Part shown: positions 1 to 7,010 of the stretch, piece after piece | Position numbering within the stretch: the stretch's first letter is position 1 | How the letters are laid out: each line of letters starts with the position of its first letter | Assembly: GCF_001417735.1 (NCBI RefSeq) | Contig: NZ_BBUZ01000025.1 | Span: 186,001-250,000, forward strand | Length of the DNA: 64,000 nt | Direction: 5' to 3' | From: Streptomyces sp. NBRC 110028 | Lineage (GTDB): Bacteria; Actinomycetota; Actinomycetes; Streptomycetales; Streptomycetaceae | Program-made: the position numbers and the translations under genes | The notes under the pieces: generated by a model | Seen by the model: the letters and a program-made list of their open reading frames with translations, nothing else | The model's database searches: none | Told to the model about the DNA's origin: nothing

Positions 1-791
1 GCGTGCGGTCCGGCCTCGACCCGTTCGCGCGGCAGATCTACATGATCGGCCGTACCAACTGGAAGGCCGCCGACAACCCCGACGAGCCGGAGAAGACCTG
101 GACCATCCAGACCGGCATCGACGGCTTCCGTACGGTCGCCCACCGCGCGGCTATCAAGGCCGGGGAGTCCATCTCGTACGAGGACACCGTCTACTACGAC
201 TCCGAGGGCAACGCCCACGAGGTCTGGCTGTCGAAGGCGTACCCGGCCGCGGTCAAGGTCACCGTCCTGCGCGGCAACGCCAGGTTCCCGTTCATCGCCC
301 GCTGGGACGAGTTCGCCCCGACGTACTACGACCGCAAGCAGGGTGCGTACGTCGTGGCGAAGATGTGGCAGCAGATGCCCGCCCACATGCTCCGTAAGTG
401 CGCCGAGGCCGGCGCGCTGCGCATGGCCGCACCGCAGGACCTGTCCGGCGTGTACGTGGACGAGGAGATGGCGCGGGCCGACGCTGAAGCCGTCGTCCGC
501 GAGGCGGAAGAGGCGACCCGCCGCCTGCGCGAGGCCGCCGGGCTCGAAGCGGGCGACGACAAGGGCGGCAACGACAAGGGCAGCGACGCGAAGGAGGAGT
601 CCGCCGAGGACTCCCAGGCCGGGGACCGGGACGAGAGCACGGAGCAGCCCGCGCCGAGGAAGCGGGCGCGTGCCGCGAAGAAGGCTCCCCCGGAGACCAA
701 GCCGGACACCGCTTCGGAGTCCGACGAGGCCCCGGCTCCGGCGAAACGCACCCAGCGTAAGCGGCCCTCCGCGCCCCGCCGCGCCTCCTGA
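1..791 (+). CDS. Bet/RecT-family single-strand annealing protein (5' end outside window)
   Basis: This is a phage-type recombinase of the Bet/RecT class, which anneals single strands during recombination. The visible sequence begins inside the conserved core: GLDPFARQIY, followed by IDGFRTVAHRA, matches the 'GLDPF-r-iY ... iDGfr-iA-ra' signature of the Bet family. The family is usually longer at the N-terminus, so the real start lies left of the window; reading frame 3 is used. From about residue 185 the protein becomes a charged, probably disordered tail, first Asp/Glu/Lys rich and then Arg/Lys/Pro rich. The next gene is a Cas4-like nuclease, giving the usual exonuclease plus annealing-protein pair of phage recombination modules. 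Confidence 0.85.
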   Translation, partial: VRSGLDPFARQIYMIGRTNWKAADNPDEPEKTWTIQTGIDGFRTVAHRAAIKAGESISYEDTVYYDSEGNAHEVWLSKAYPAAVKVTVLRGNARFPFIARWDEFAPTYYDRKQGAYVVAKMWQQMPAHMLRKCAEAGALRMAAPQDLSGVYVDEEMARADAEAVVREAEEATRRLREAAGLEAGDDKGGNDKGSDAKEESAEDSQAGDRDESTEQPAPRKRARAAKKAPPETKPDTASESDEAPAPAKRTQRKRPSAPRRAS

Positions 792-804
792 CCCTGACGA
801 CACC

Positions 805-835
805 GGGTGCCGCCCGCTGTCGTCGGGTGGCACCC
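805..835 (+). promoter_or_regulatory. intercistronic hairpin before the nuclease gene
   Basis: Twelve-bp arms (805-816 and 824-835, one G-U pair) with a 7-nt loop. It is followed by the leader CCTCTTGGAGA (839-849) and a GTG start at 855. There is no T-tract, so this is not an obvious intrinsic terminator. Confidence 0.6.
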
Positions 836-854
836 CATCCTCTTGGAGAACACC

Positions 855-1997
855 GTGACCACCATGGCCATCGCGCCAGAGCGGCCCGTCAGCCTGTGGC
901 CCGCCGCGCACGCGGCGGACGCACGCCGCCCCCGCTCCCAACAGACCAAGCTCGGTGCCAGCGACACCGTGTGCGCACGCCGGGCCGGGTACCTCCTGCA
1001 CGGCCGCACCCCCACTGACGTCGGCGAGAAGCGCAAGGCGATCCTCGGGACCTGGCTGCACGCCGGGATACTCGAGGCCGCCCGCGAGGAGTACGGCTGG
1101 CTCGTCGAGCGCCGCGTCGAGGACGCCACCGTCCGGGGCCACATCGACGCCGTCCAGCTCGACAGCACCACCGCCGCACGGCTCCCCAAGCGGCTGCGCC
1201 CCACGCTCCCGGCCGAGGAAACGACCGTCGAGGACGTGAAGACCAAGAGCACATACCAGTGGGACAGCGTCCTGCGGTACGGCGCGAGCGAAGCCGAGCT
1301 CCGGCAGGTGTACCTGTACGCCGATCTGCTCGGCACGGAAGGCTTCGCCAGCGTCCGGGGCCAGCGGCAACTCGCCCACCTCGGGCCGGTGCCGGTCGCC
1401 CGTATCCGCTTCCGGTTCATCAACCGCGACTCGGGCGACGACCACGTGCAGGAGATCGCCTACGAGGCAGACCGCGCCCGCCGTGCCCGCTGGTGGGTTC
1501 AGCAGGTGCGCGCCGCCGCCTCCCCGGAGGAGCTGCCGCGCACCTTCCAGGGACCGGGCATCTCCGCGATCTGCGACCACTGCCCGTTCCGCACCGCGTG
1601 CTGGGGGCCGTTCGTCGCCGGGCGCTCCCTGCAGAGCCAGCTCATCCACGACGACGAGGAACGCGCGAAGGCGCTGGCCGAGTACGCCGAGGTCTCCGAG
1701 CAGATCAAGCCGCTCAAGGACCGGCAGAAGTTCCTGCGCGCCCAGCTCGAAGGATCCGAACCCGGCGTCTACGGCGACAACGTCCTGAAGTGGAGCGGCG
1801 GAAACCCGACCAAGGTCGATGACGTCGAGGCGATGGTCGCGCTGTACCGCCGCGCAGGGCTGAAGGTACCGATGGTGCCCGACGCGGCGTCGATGAAGGC
1901 GACGCTGAAGGAGGTGGGCATCCCCGTGCCCACGCGCCTCGACCACGACCGGCGGACCGCAGTGAGCATCAACGTCACCGCGCGCCAAAAGCCCTGA
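855..1997 (+). CDS. PD-(D/E)XK nuclease, Cas4/RecB-like with Fe-S cluster cysteines
   Basis: A 380-residue exonuclease-type protein that probably resects DNA for the upstream Bet/RecT protein. Visible motifs: GTWLHAG (His about 69), GHIDAV (Asp about 98), and EDVKTK (Asp127/Lys129), the PD-(D/E)XK active-site pattern. One cysteine at about 40 and three near the C-terminal side (about 240, 243 and 249, in CDHCPFRTAC) give the four-Cys arrangement of Cas4/AddB-type 4Fe-4S nucleases. The GTG at 855 is chosen because it follows the leader CCTCTTGGAGA with normal spacing; an upstream in-frame ATG at 807 would sit inside the hairpin and lacks a ribosome site. The C-terminal 100 residues look coiled-coil and linker-like. 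Confidence 0.8.
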   Translation: MTTMAIAPERPVSLWPAAHAADARRPRSQQTKLGASDTVCARRAGYLLHGRTPTDVGEKRKAILGTWLHAGILEAAREEYGWLVERRVEDATVRGHIDAVQLDSTTAARLPKRLRPTLPAEETTVEDVKTKSTYQWDSVLRYGASEAELRQVYLYADLLGTEGFASVRGQRQLAHLGPVPVARIRFRFINRDSGDDHVQEIAYEADRARRARWWVQQVRAAASPEELPRTFQGPGISAICDHCPFRTACWGPFVAGRSLQSQLIHDDEERAKALAEYAEVSEQIKPLKDRQKFLRAQLEGSEPGVYGDNVLKWSGGNPTKVDDVEAMVALYRRAGLKVPMVPDAASMKATLKEVGIPVPTRLDHDRRTAVSINVTARQKP

Positions 1998-2011
1998 TCG
2001 CGCCACTCGGC

Positions 2012-2037
2012 GGGGCGGAGCTGGCATGCTCCGCCCC
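2012..2037 (+). promoter_or_regulatory. intercistronic hairpin before the initiator gene
   Basis: Perfect 10-bp arms GGGGCGGAGC (2012-2021) and GCTCCGCCCC (2028-2037) with a 6-nt loop, 45 nt before the chosen start. It has no T-tract. Confidence 0.6.
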
Positions 2038-2081
2038 CGCCCTGGCGCGGCAGGAACCGGACGGAACACGGAGAGGTGCCG

Positions 2082-3023
2082 GTGAGCATCCAACTGATGG
2101 TGGTGGCCGCCTACCTGCCGAAGGAGGTGATCAACACGACGCAGAAGTTGGTCCTCATGAAGATCGCGGACTCGGCCGACGACCAGACCAGGCTGGCCCG
2201 GCCGGGCCTGGAGCGGATGATGGCCTGGGCCGGCGTAGGGGAGAAGCAGGTCATCACGGTGGTGACGCAACTCGTCGGACTCGGCCTGGTCGAGCGGGTC
2301 ACGGTCGGACGTGTCGGCCGTCGTGCCGAGTACCGGGTGTTCCCGCACGGCGTGCCGCCCATCCCGTCGACGGAGGAGCTGATCGAGCGGCGCCGAGCGG
2401 CGCAGCGTGCCCCGACCAACCCCCGCCTCGCTCGCAAGACCGCGCGCCGCAAGCCGTCGGCGGCGGCCCGGACACAGCAGGACGTCGCCGCGCGGGAAGA
2501 GGCACGGGCCGCCGCCGAGGCCGCCTCGGAGCCAGGGTTGCCCCAGGGGAACCCTGATGACGCTCCGGGCAGGGTTGCCCTGGGGGAACCCAGTGGGTTG
2601 TCCTCGGGAAACCGAGTGGGTTCCCCTGGGGAAACCCCTTCTCTTCCTCCTTCTTCCTCTTCTCTTCCTAACCCCCCTACCCCCACGGCTGACGCCGCAG
2701 GGGAGCCGGAGGCGGAGCGTGGAGAGCCGCAGCGGGCGGGCTGCCCGAAGCACGCCGAGCCGGTGAGCAACTGCCGGGGGTGTGGGACGAACCCGCGTGC
2801 CGGGAGGGAGCAGGCGCGACGAGAAGCGGCCGACCGCGAGCACCGCCAGCAGCAGGACTGGCTACGGCAGTTCTTCGCCGAGCAGGAGCAGCGCGTTGCG
2901 GCAACGGACCAGCAAGCCCTGGAGATGGCCCGCCAGCGAGTGAGGGACCTGGCTCGAATGGGGCGCGAGATGGGTGCTAACTCCCGCCGGAGACAGGGGC
3001 GTTCCCAAGATCGGCAACATTGA
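2082..3023 (+). CDS. winged-helix replication-initiator-like protein (lambda O-like layout)
   Basis: The 313-residue product starts with a helix-turn-helix region (about residues 10-90) of the type found in phage replisome organisers. A low-complexity Pro/Gly/Ser middle (about 150-205) follows, then a possible zinc-binding segment CPKH...CRGCG (about 221-235), and a charged helical C-terminus. The middle is encoded by four 20-bp palindromic iterons (2535-2637) followed by a long polypyrimidine stretch. A DNA-binding N-terminus with iterons inside the gene is the layout of the lambda O initiator and origin. GTG 2082 is preferred over GTG 2076 because the site GGAGAGG lies at 2070-2076. The initiator role is inferred, since no ATPase or primase motif is visible. 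An autoregulated transcription factor is the alternative. Confidence 0.6.
   Translation: MSIQLMVVAAYLPKEVINTTQKLVLMKIADSADDQTRLARPGLERMMAWAGVGEKQVITVVTQLVGLGLVERVTVGRVGRRAEYRVFPHGVPPIPSTEELIERRRAAQRAPTNPRLARKTARRKPSAAARTQQDVAAREEARAAAEAASEPGLPQGNPDDAPGRVALGEPSGLSSGNRVGSPGETPSLPPSSSSLPNPPTPTADAAGEPEAERGEPQRAGCPKHAEPVSNCRGCGTNPRAGREQARREAADREHRQQQDWLRQFFAEQEQRVAATDQQALEMARQRVRDLARMGREMGANSRRRQGRSQDRQH
2535..2637. repeat. four palindromic 20-bp iterons inside the initiator gene, candidate origin
   Basis: Copies at 2535-2554, 2572-2591, 2595-2614 and 2618-2637 follow GGGTTxxCCxxGGGGAACCC-type palindromes (copy 1 is GGGTTGCCCCAGGGGAACCC). Start-to-start spacings are 37, 23 and 23 bp. A run of almost pure C/T follows at about 2636-2690. 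Coding constraint alone does not demand such symmetry. Confidence 0.6.
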
Positions 3024-3077
3024 CGCCCCGGTGTACGCCATTAAGATATAAGTATGAGTTCGGGATCCACCGAACTC
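3020..3077 (+). promoter_or_regulatory. promoter with 5'-terminal stem-loop, copy 1
   Basis: TTGACG (3020-3025), a 16-bp spacer and TAAGAT (3042-3047) form a sigma70-like promoter. The 18-bp string GCCATTAAGATATAAGTA recurs at 10,386-10,403. A perfect 8-bp hairpin (GAGTTCGG / CCGAACTC, 3056-3077) lies where the transcript should start. The next gene begins at 3099. Confidence 0.55.
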
Positions 3078-3098
3078 ACCGACCTCTTGGAGACCACC

Positions 3099-3377
3099 TT
3101 GACCGACACACTTACCCCGGCCCCCGACGTCTACGTCGTCGTCGCCGAAGTCATCCACGGCTCGCCGGTCGCACCGCGCCTCGGCAGCCACTTCTACTGC
3201 TCGGCCGAGTGCGCCGAACACGGCGTCCGTGAGCTCGTCAGCGACCTGAGCCAGGAGGAGGGCGGCAGCGGCTTCGTCCTGCCCCACGACGGGCGCGCGA
3301 TCGGCTGCGTCGTCACGCGCGGCGGCCGGATGTGGTCGGTGCAGATCCTCGCTCGCAGTGAACTGCCCACCGTCTGA
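3099..3377 (+). CDS. small element protein of unknown function
   Basis: A 92-residue protein I do not recognise. It contains FYCSAECAEHG (C-x3-C-x2-H), which could bind a metal, and ends in a beta-rich stretch. A TTG start at 3099 is chosen because it is preceded by the shared leader CCTCTTGGAGACC (3083-3095); the longer in-frame ATG at 3054 would put the promoter hairpin inside the coding sequence. It is the first gene after the copy-1 promoter. Confidence 0.5.
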   Translation: MTDTLTPAPDVYVVVAEVIHGSPVAPRLGSHFYCSAECAEHGVRELVSDLSQEEGGSGFVLPHDGRAIGCVVTRGGRMWSVQILARSELPTV

Positions 3378-3390
3378 CGTCCGCTTCACC

Positions 3391-3407
3391 TGAGATAGGT
3401 GACATTT
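3391..3407 (+). promoter_or_regulatory. repeated 17-bp motif TGAGATAGGTGACATTT, copy 1
   Basis: Identical to 7823-7839. Both copies lie just after a stop codon and well upstream of the next gene. The core ACCTGAGATAGGT has inverted ACCT/AGGT arms in this copy. Operator or promoter function is inferred. Confidence 0.45.
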
Positions 3408-3411
3408 TTCA

Positions 3412-3442
3412 ACGGCGGGCGTGCTTTCTGTGCGCCCGCCGT
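3412..3442 (+). promoter_or_regulatory. intercistronic hairpin before the 3467 gene
   Basis: Perfect 10-bp arms ACGGCGGGCG (3412-3421) and CGCCCGCCGT (3433-3442), 25 nt before the ATG. The shared leader CCTCTTGGAGACC follows at 3449-3461. Confidence 0.6.
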
Positions 3443-3466
3443 GCACACCCTCTTGGAGACCAGCAC

Positions 3467-4090
3467 ATGACCACCACCATCGCGGCCCTGCCCGACCACA
3501 ACCGCACCACTGACCCGCTGTGGCAGCGGCTCTTCCACCGCTACAGCCACGTCATCACCCCGCTGCGCTACGCGGGCTGGGTCACCGACATCGAGACCGC
3601 CGGAGGAGGAGAGTTCTTCGTCCGCGCCGACCTGCGGGACGGCACGGAGCTGATCATCGCCTCCGAGCACAGCCTGCCCGCCGATCCCGACGAGGTGAAC
3701 GGCTGGACGGCCGTCCGCCAGGACGTGGAGAACGCGGACAGGCACACCGTCCTGTACGACTCCACCCCCAACGGCCCCCAGCGCCACCACCGCAACAGCC
3801 TCATCCCGCTGCTGGCCCGCATCGACGGCCTCGATGTTCCCCGCCGCGCACCCAGGCTGATCGTCTCGGCCACGCACACCGCGCCGTACGGCGCGAGCCA
3901 CAACCAGATCGCCGGGATCGAGGGCGCGGCCACCGCCATCGCCCGCTTCTCGGAGTGGTCCCAGCGACTCACCGACCACGAGGGCTACCGCCGTGTCTGG
4001 CAGCGGCCCCAGACGGACGGCTACCCGCTGGCGCTGTTCGAGTGCGCCGGACACATCACGACCGTCCGCGTCACCCGCAGCGATGACTGA
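3467..4090 (+). CDS. element protein of unknown function
   Basis: A 207-residue soluble protein I cannot assign. It is rich in His, Trp and Arg and shows no signal peptide or membrane segment. The ATG follows the shared leader CCTCTTGGAGACC at normal spacing. It sits between the copy-1 promoter module and the C5 methyltransferase, so a DNA-metabolism role is possible, but nothing in the sequence demonstrates one. Confidence 0.6.
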   Translation: MTTTIAALPDHNRTTDPLWQRLFHRYSHVITPLRYAGWVTDIETAGGGEFFVRADLRDGTELIIASEHSLPADPDEVNGWTAVRQDVENADRHTVLYDSTPNGPQRHHRNSLIPLLARIDGLDVPRRAPRLIVSATHTAPYGASHNQIAGIEGAATAIARFSEWSQRLTDHEGYRRVWQRPQTDGYPLALFECAGHITTVRVTRSDD

Positions 4091-4132
4091 CCGGCCGCGC
4101 CGCGCACCGCGCCCCACCGGGGGCGCGGACCG

Positions 4133-4240
4133 GTGATCTGGCTGCTGATCGTGTGCGCCCTCGGCCTGCTGGGGTTCACCGCCCTCGGCATCGAGGACAG
4201 CCGCCACCACCGCGCGTTACGCGCCTCCGACGAGTCCTGA
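4133..4240 (+). CDS. 35-residue single-span membrane peptide with a TTA codon
   Basis: A GTG start at 4133 opens a short frame beginning IWLLIVCALGLLGFTALG, a clear membrane span, followed by a charged tail SRHHRALRASDES. The Leu in HHRALR is encoded by TTA, the codon that needs the bldA tRNA in Streptomyces. A GC hairpin (4107-4128) lies directly upstream and another (4245-4277) directly downstream. The start overlaps the stop of a dubious 17-codon frame (4083-4136). Small holin-like or regulatory membrane peptides are possible comparisons; the gene could also be spurious. Confidence 0.4.
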   Translation: MIWLLIVCALGLLGFTALGIEDSRHHRALRASDES

Positions 4241-4244
4241 CCAC

Positions 4245-4277
4245 GGCCGCCCGGCCCACCATCCGGGCCGGGCGGCC
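4245..4277 (+). promoter_or_regulatory. intercistronic hairpin before the C5 methyltransferase
   Basis: Perfect 13-bp arms GGCCGCCCGGCCC (4245-4257) and GGGCCGGGCGGCC (4265-4277). The leader variant CCTCCTGGAGACC (4281-4293) and GTG 4301 follow. Confidence 0.6.
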
Positions 4278-4300
4278 CCGCCTCCTGGAGACCCAAGACC

Positions 4301-5791
4301 GTGCCCCGATCCATCCACCTGCTCTGCGGAGCGGGCGGAGATGCCACCGGCCTGTTGGAAGCCGGATTCGACCCCATCCTCGGCATAAACCACTGGCAGA
4401 CCGCCGTCGACACGTTCGAGCTCAACCACCCGAATGCGGCGGCTCGCTGCGCTGACATCCAGAACTACCCCATGCGCTGGCTCCCGAAGGCCCTCGTGCT
4501 GTGGGCCAGCGTCAGCTGCACCGAGGTCAGCCCCGCCGGCGGGAAGAAGCGGCCCGACCCGGCGCAGGACGCGCTGTTCGAGGAAGAGGAGCAGTGGCGC
4601 GAACTGCCCCCGGAAGCCTTCGAGATGACCCGGGTGACCGCCTGGTGCGTGCTGCGCGCCGCCGAGGCGAAGCGGTTCCCGTGCGTCGTCGTGGAGAACG
4701 TCGTCGAATACATCACCGACTGGCTGCTGTTCCCCGAGTGGATCCGCGCCATGAAGAAGCTCGGCTACCGCGTCCAGATCGTCTCCGTGTCCTCCGCGCA
4801 CATCGGGTCGGAGACAAATCCCTACGCCCCGCAGTGGCGCGACCGCGTGTACCTGGTCTTCACCCTCACCGGGATCCGCCGCCCCGACCTCGCCCCCCGT
4901 CCACTGGCGTACTGCTTCGAGTGCGGGCGGGACGTCAAGGCGCGCCAGAGCTGGCGCGACCCGCGGGTGAAGGTCGGCAAGTACCAGCAGCAGTACGACT
5001 ACCGCTGCCCGAACAGCCGCTGTGGCCACGCGCTGGTGGAGCCGTACGTCCGGCCCGCCTCCGACGTGATCATGTGGGACGACATCGGCCAGCGCATCGG
5101 AGACCGCGTCCGCCCGCTGGTGCCGAACACCATGCGCCGCATCGCGGCCGGACTGGCGAAGTTCCCCTACGAGCCGTCCGTCGTCACCCTCACACACGGC
5201 AAGGACGGCACCGACCGCGCGTTCGCCCCGCACACCCGGCCGCTGCCCACCCGCACGGCCAAGCTCGGTGAGGCCCTGCTGGTGCCGGTGGGCGGCTCAT
5301 GGAACGACACGGCTTCGCCCATCGAGGAGCCCATGCGCACCCGCACTACCCGCGAGAGCGAAGCCCTCGTCACGGTGGACCCGTTCATCGTGGAGTTCCG
5401 CAACAACTGCGACGCCGCGCCGATCGACGCCCCGCTGAGCACCATCGCCACGGCCCGCCATCACGGCCTGGTCGTGCCCGACGGCAACGTCCGCACCCGG
5501 GCCCGCAACACGTTGGCGATCCCGTACCGCAAGGCCGCGCCGAAGACCGCGGGCGAGCCGCTGCACACCCTGTCGACCCGCGACTCGGCGGCCATTGTGC
5601 GGACCGCGCCCGCCATCGAGGACTGCTACTTCCGCATGTTGCAGCCCCGCGAGCAGCTGTCAGCCCAGCGGTTCCCCGAGACGTACGAGGTCGTCGGCAC
5701 CAAGGCCGCCCAGACCCAGCAGGCCGGCAACGCCGTGTCGGTCAACGTCGCGCGCTGGATCGGCGAACGCCTCAAGCCCGTTCTCGCCTAA
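4301..5791 (+). CDS. C5-cytosine DNA methyltransferase, phage type
   Basis: A 496-residue enzyme that should transfer a methyl group from SAM to C5 of cytosine. Motif I is HLLCGAGGDATGLLEAGF. The catalytic-loop region reads ASVSCTEVSPAGG, so the usual Pro-Cys is Ser-Cys but the Cys is kept. Motif VI is VVVENVVEY and motif X is QQAGNAVSVNVARW near the C-terminus. The central part, about residues 205-245, holds two Cys pairs (CFECG and CPNSRCG) that look like a zinc ribbon in the target-recognition region. The GTG start follows the shared leader. No cognate restriction enzyme is adjacent, which fits an orphan phage methylase that protects element DNA. Confidence 0.85.
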   Translation: MPRSIHLLCGAGGDATGLLEAGFDPILGINHWQTAVDTFELNHPNAAARCADIQNYPMRWLPKALVLWASVSCTEVSPAGGKKRPDPAQDALFEEEEQWRELPPEAFEMTRVTAWCVLRAAEAKRFPCVVVENVVEYITDWLLFPEWIRAMKKLGYRVQIVSVSSAHIGSETNPYAPQWRDRVYLVFTLTGIRRPDLAPRPLAYCFECGRDVKARQSWRDPRVKVGKYQQQYDYRCPNSRCGHALVEPYVRPASDVIMWDDIGQRIGDRVRPLVPNTMRRIAAGLAKFPYEPSVVTLTHGKDGTDRAFAPHTRPLPTRTAKLGEALLVPVGGSWNDTASPIEEPMRTRTTRESEALVTVDPFIVEFRNNCDAAPIDAPLSTIATARHHGLVVPDGNVRTRARNTLAIPYRKAAPKTAGEPLHTLSTRDSAAIVRTAPAIEDCYFRMLQPREQLSAQRFPETYEVVGTKAAQTQQAGNAVSVNVARWIGERLKPVLA

Positions 5792-5818
5792 CCCCCAAGA
5801 AGAAAGGACATCACTGCC

Positions 5819-6547
5819 ATGACACCGGCAGCGCACGACCAGTTGACCATTCTCTGCTCGCAGCGCGAGGAACTGGAGGCCGAGCGCCTGCGCATCGAGA
5901 AGGCGTACTGCCTCGCGGTGCTCGACCACATCACCGCAAAGATCCGCGCCGCCTGCCCCGAGGCGGTCTACGTGACCTTCGCCTTCTACAGCTCCCGCAC
6001 CCTTGACCTGCACGGCGTGCTGGGCGCGCAGCCCAGCCCCCTGGGAACCTGCCCCGAGCTGTGGGACAACCGCGACGGGGAGGACGAGCACCCGCTCGAC
6101 GACATCGCGGACCAGATCGAGTCCGACGTGCAGGCCGCGCTCGCTCCCTACTCCTCTCCGGCGTGGGCGTCCGTCCACCGCAACTCTGCCTCCGACGGCA
6201 ACTCCTGGTTGTTGGAGTTGCCCCCGGCCGACCGGGCCGCCCGCGTTGCCGAGCTGGTCCGCGAGCACCACCCGGAGGCGACCGCGATCGTCGTGGACGG
6301 ACGCGCGGCCGGGCGGGTCATCGAGATCTTCGAAGGCGTCGCTGACGACGGCACTCCGGTGCGGATCCCCCGTCCGGGTTGGCCGCCCGCCTGCGACACC
6401 GCCCTCGCCGGGCTCATCGCCCAGATGCTCGCCCTCCCTGCCCTGGCCGACCGGCACCTGATGCCGCTGCCCGGTGACTACGCCCACCCGTTCGGCCTCA
6501 GCACCAGCGATCAGGTCCGCCTGATGCCGCTGCCGCCGACCGCCTAG
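5819..6547 (+). CDS. element protein of unknown function, helical N-terminus
   Basis: A 242-residue protein without a family I recognise. Residues 1-45 are probably a coiled coil (QREELEAERLRIEKAY), followed by a mixed alpha/beta region. It begins 27 nt after the methyltransferase stop, with the site GAAAGGA in the gap, so the two genes are probably cotranscribed. No catalytic motif, signal peptide or membrane segment is visible. Confidence 0.6.
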   Translation: MTPAAHDQLTILCSQREELEAERLRIEKAYCLAVLDHITAKIRAACPEAVYVTFAFYSSRTLDLHGVLGAQPSPLGTCPELWDNRDGEDEHPLDDIADQIESDVQAALAPYSSPAWASVHRNSASDGNSWLLELPPADRAARVAELVREHHPEATAIVVDGRAAGRVIEIFEGVADDGTPVRIPRPGWPPACDTALAGLIAQMLALPALADRHLMPLPGDYAHPFGLSTSDQVRLMPLPPTA

Positions 6548-6566
6548 CGCACGGGAGGAGGAGCAG

Positions 6567-6977
6567 ATGAGCGGCAACGGGTGGGTCGCCCAGGCCCCCT
6601 GCGCCGGGGACGCCCGCTTCACGTCCGAGGAGACGGTGGCCGAAGCCCCGACGGAGCCGCTGGTCCTCTCCCTCCTCGCGGCCTGCCAGGGCTGCCCGTT
6701 CCGGTCGCAGTGCATCGACCTGGTCATGCCGAGCACGAGCCTGTTCGACGGCGTGTGCGGCGGGCGGCTCTGGCACAACGGGCAGGTCCTCGCGACCTGC
6801 GATGGCGCTCAGCCCGCCGAACTACGCGAGCGCGGCCGACGCCCGATCACCCACGGCACCGAAGCCGGTGCCCGTGCCCACAACCGGCGCGGGGAGCGCG
6901 CCTGCTCCCTGTGCCTGGAGGCCGGACGGCTCGCCCAGCAGGCCCGCCGGGCCCGCAAGCGCGCCTCCGGCTCCTGA
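6567..6977 (+). CDS. WhiB-family Fe-S transcription factor
   Basis: A 136-residue Wbl protein. The four cluster ligands are Cys12, Cys40, Cys43 and Cys49, giving the C...CxxCx5C pattern. They are followed by the turn DGVCGGRLW, a variant of the usual G(V/I)WGG in which Trp is replaced by Cys. A basic tail (QARRARKRASGS) should contact DNA, and an additional Cys pair (CSLC) lies near residue 113. Chromosomal Wbl proteins bind a 4Fe-4S cluster and act with the major sigma factor; phage copies (for example WhiBTM4) can modify host regulation. It is separated from the upstream gene by only 19 nt and has the site GGGAGGAGGAG. Confidence 0.85.
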   Translation: MSGNGWVAQAPCAGDARFTSEETVAEAPTEPLVLSLLAACQGCPFRSQCIDLVMPSTSLFDGVCGGRLWHNGQVLATCDGAQPAELRERGRRPITHGTEAGARAHNRRGERACSLCLEAGRLAQQARRARKRASGS

Positions 6978-7010
6978 TCACCACCACTACAACTCCTGCG
7001 GAGACCCACC

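Noticed and set aside
3391..3407. Similarity of TAGGTGACA to the SP6 phage promoter
   Set aside because: Only the core is shared; no SP6-like RNA polymerase is present and the flanking bases do not match.
4083..4136. 17-codon frame between the 3467 gene and the membrane peptide
   Set aside because: It consists mostly of an intergenic GC hairpin and lacks its own ribosome site.
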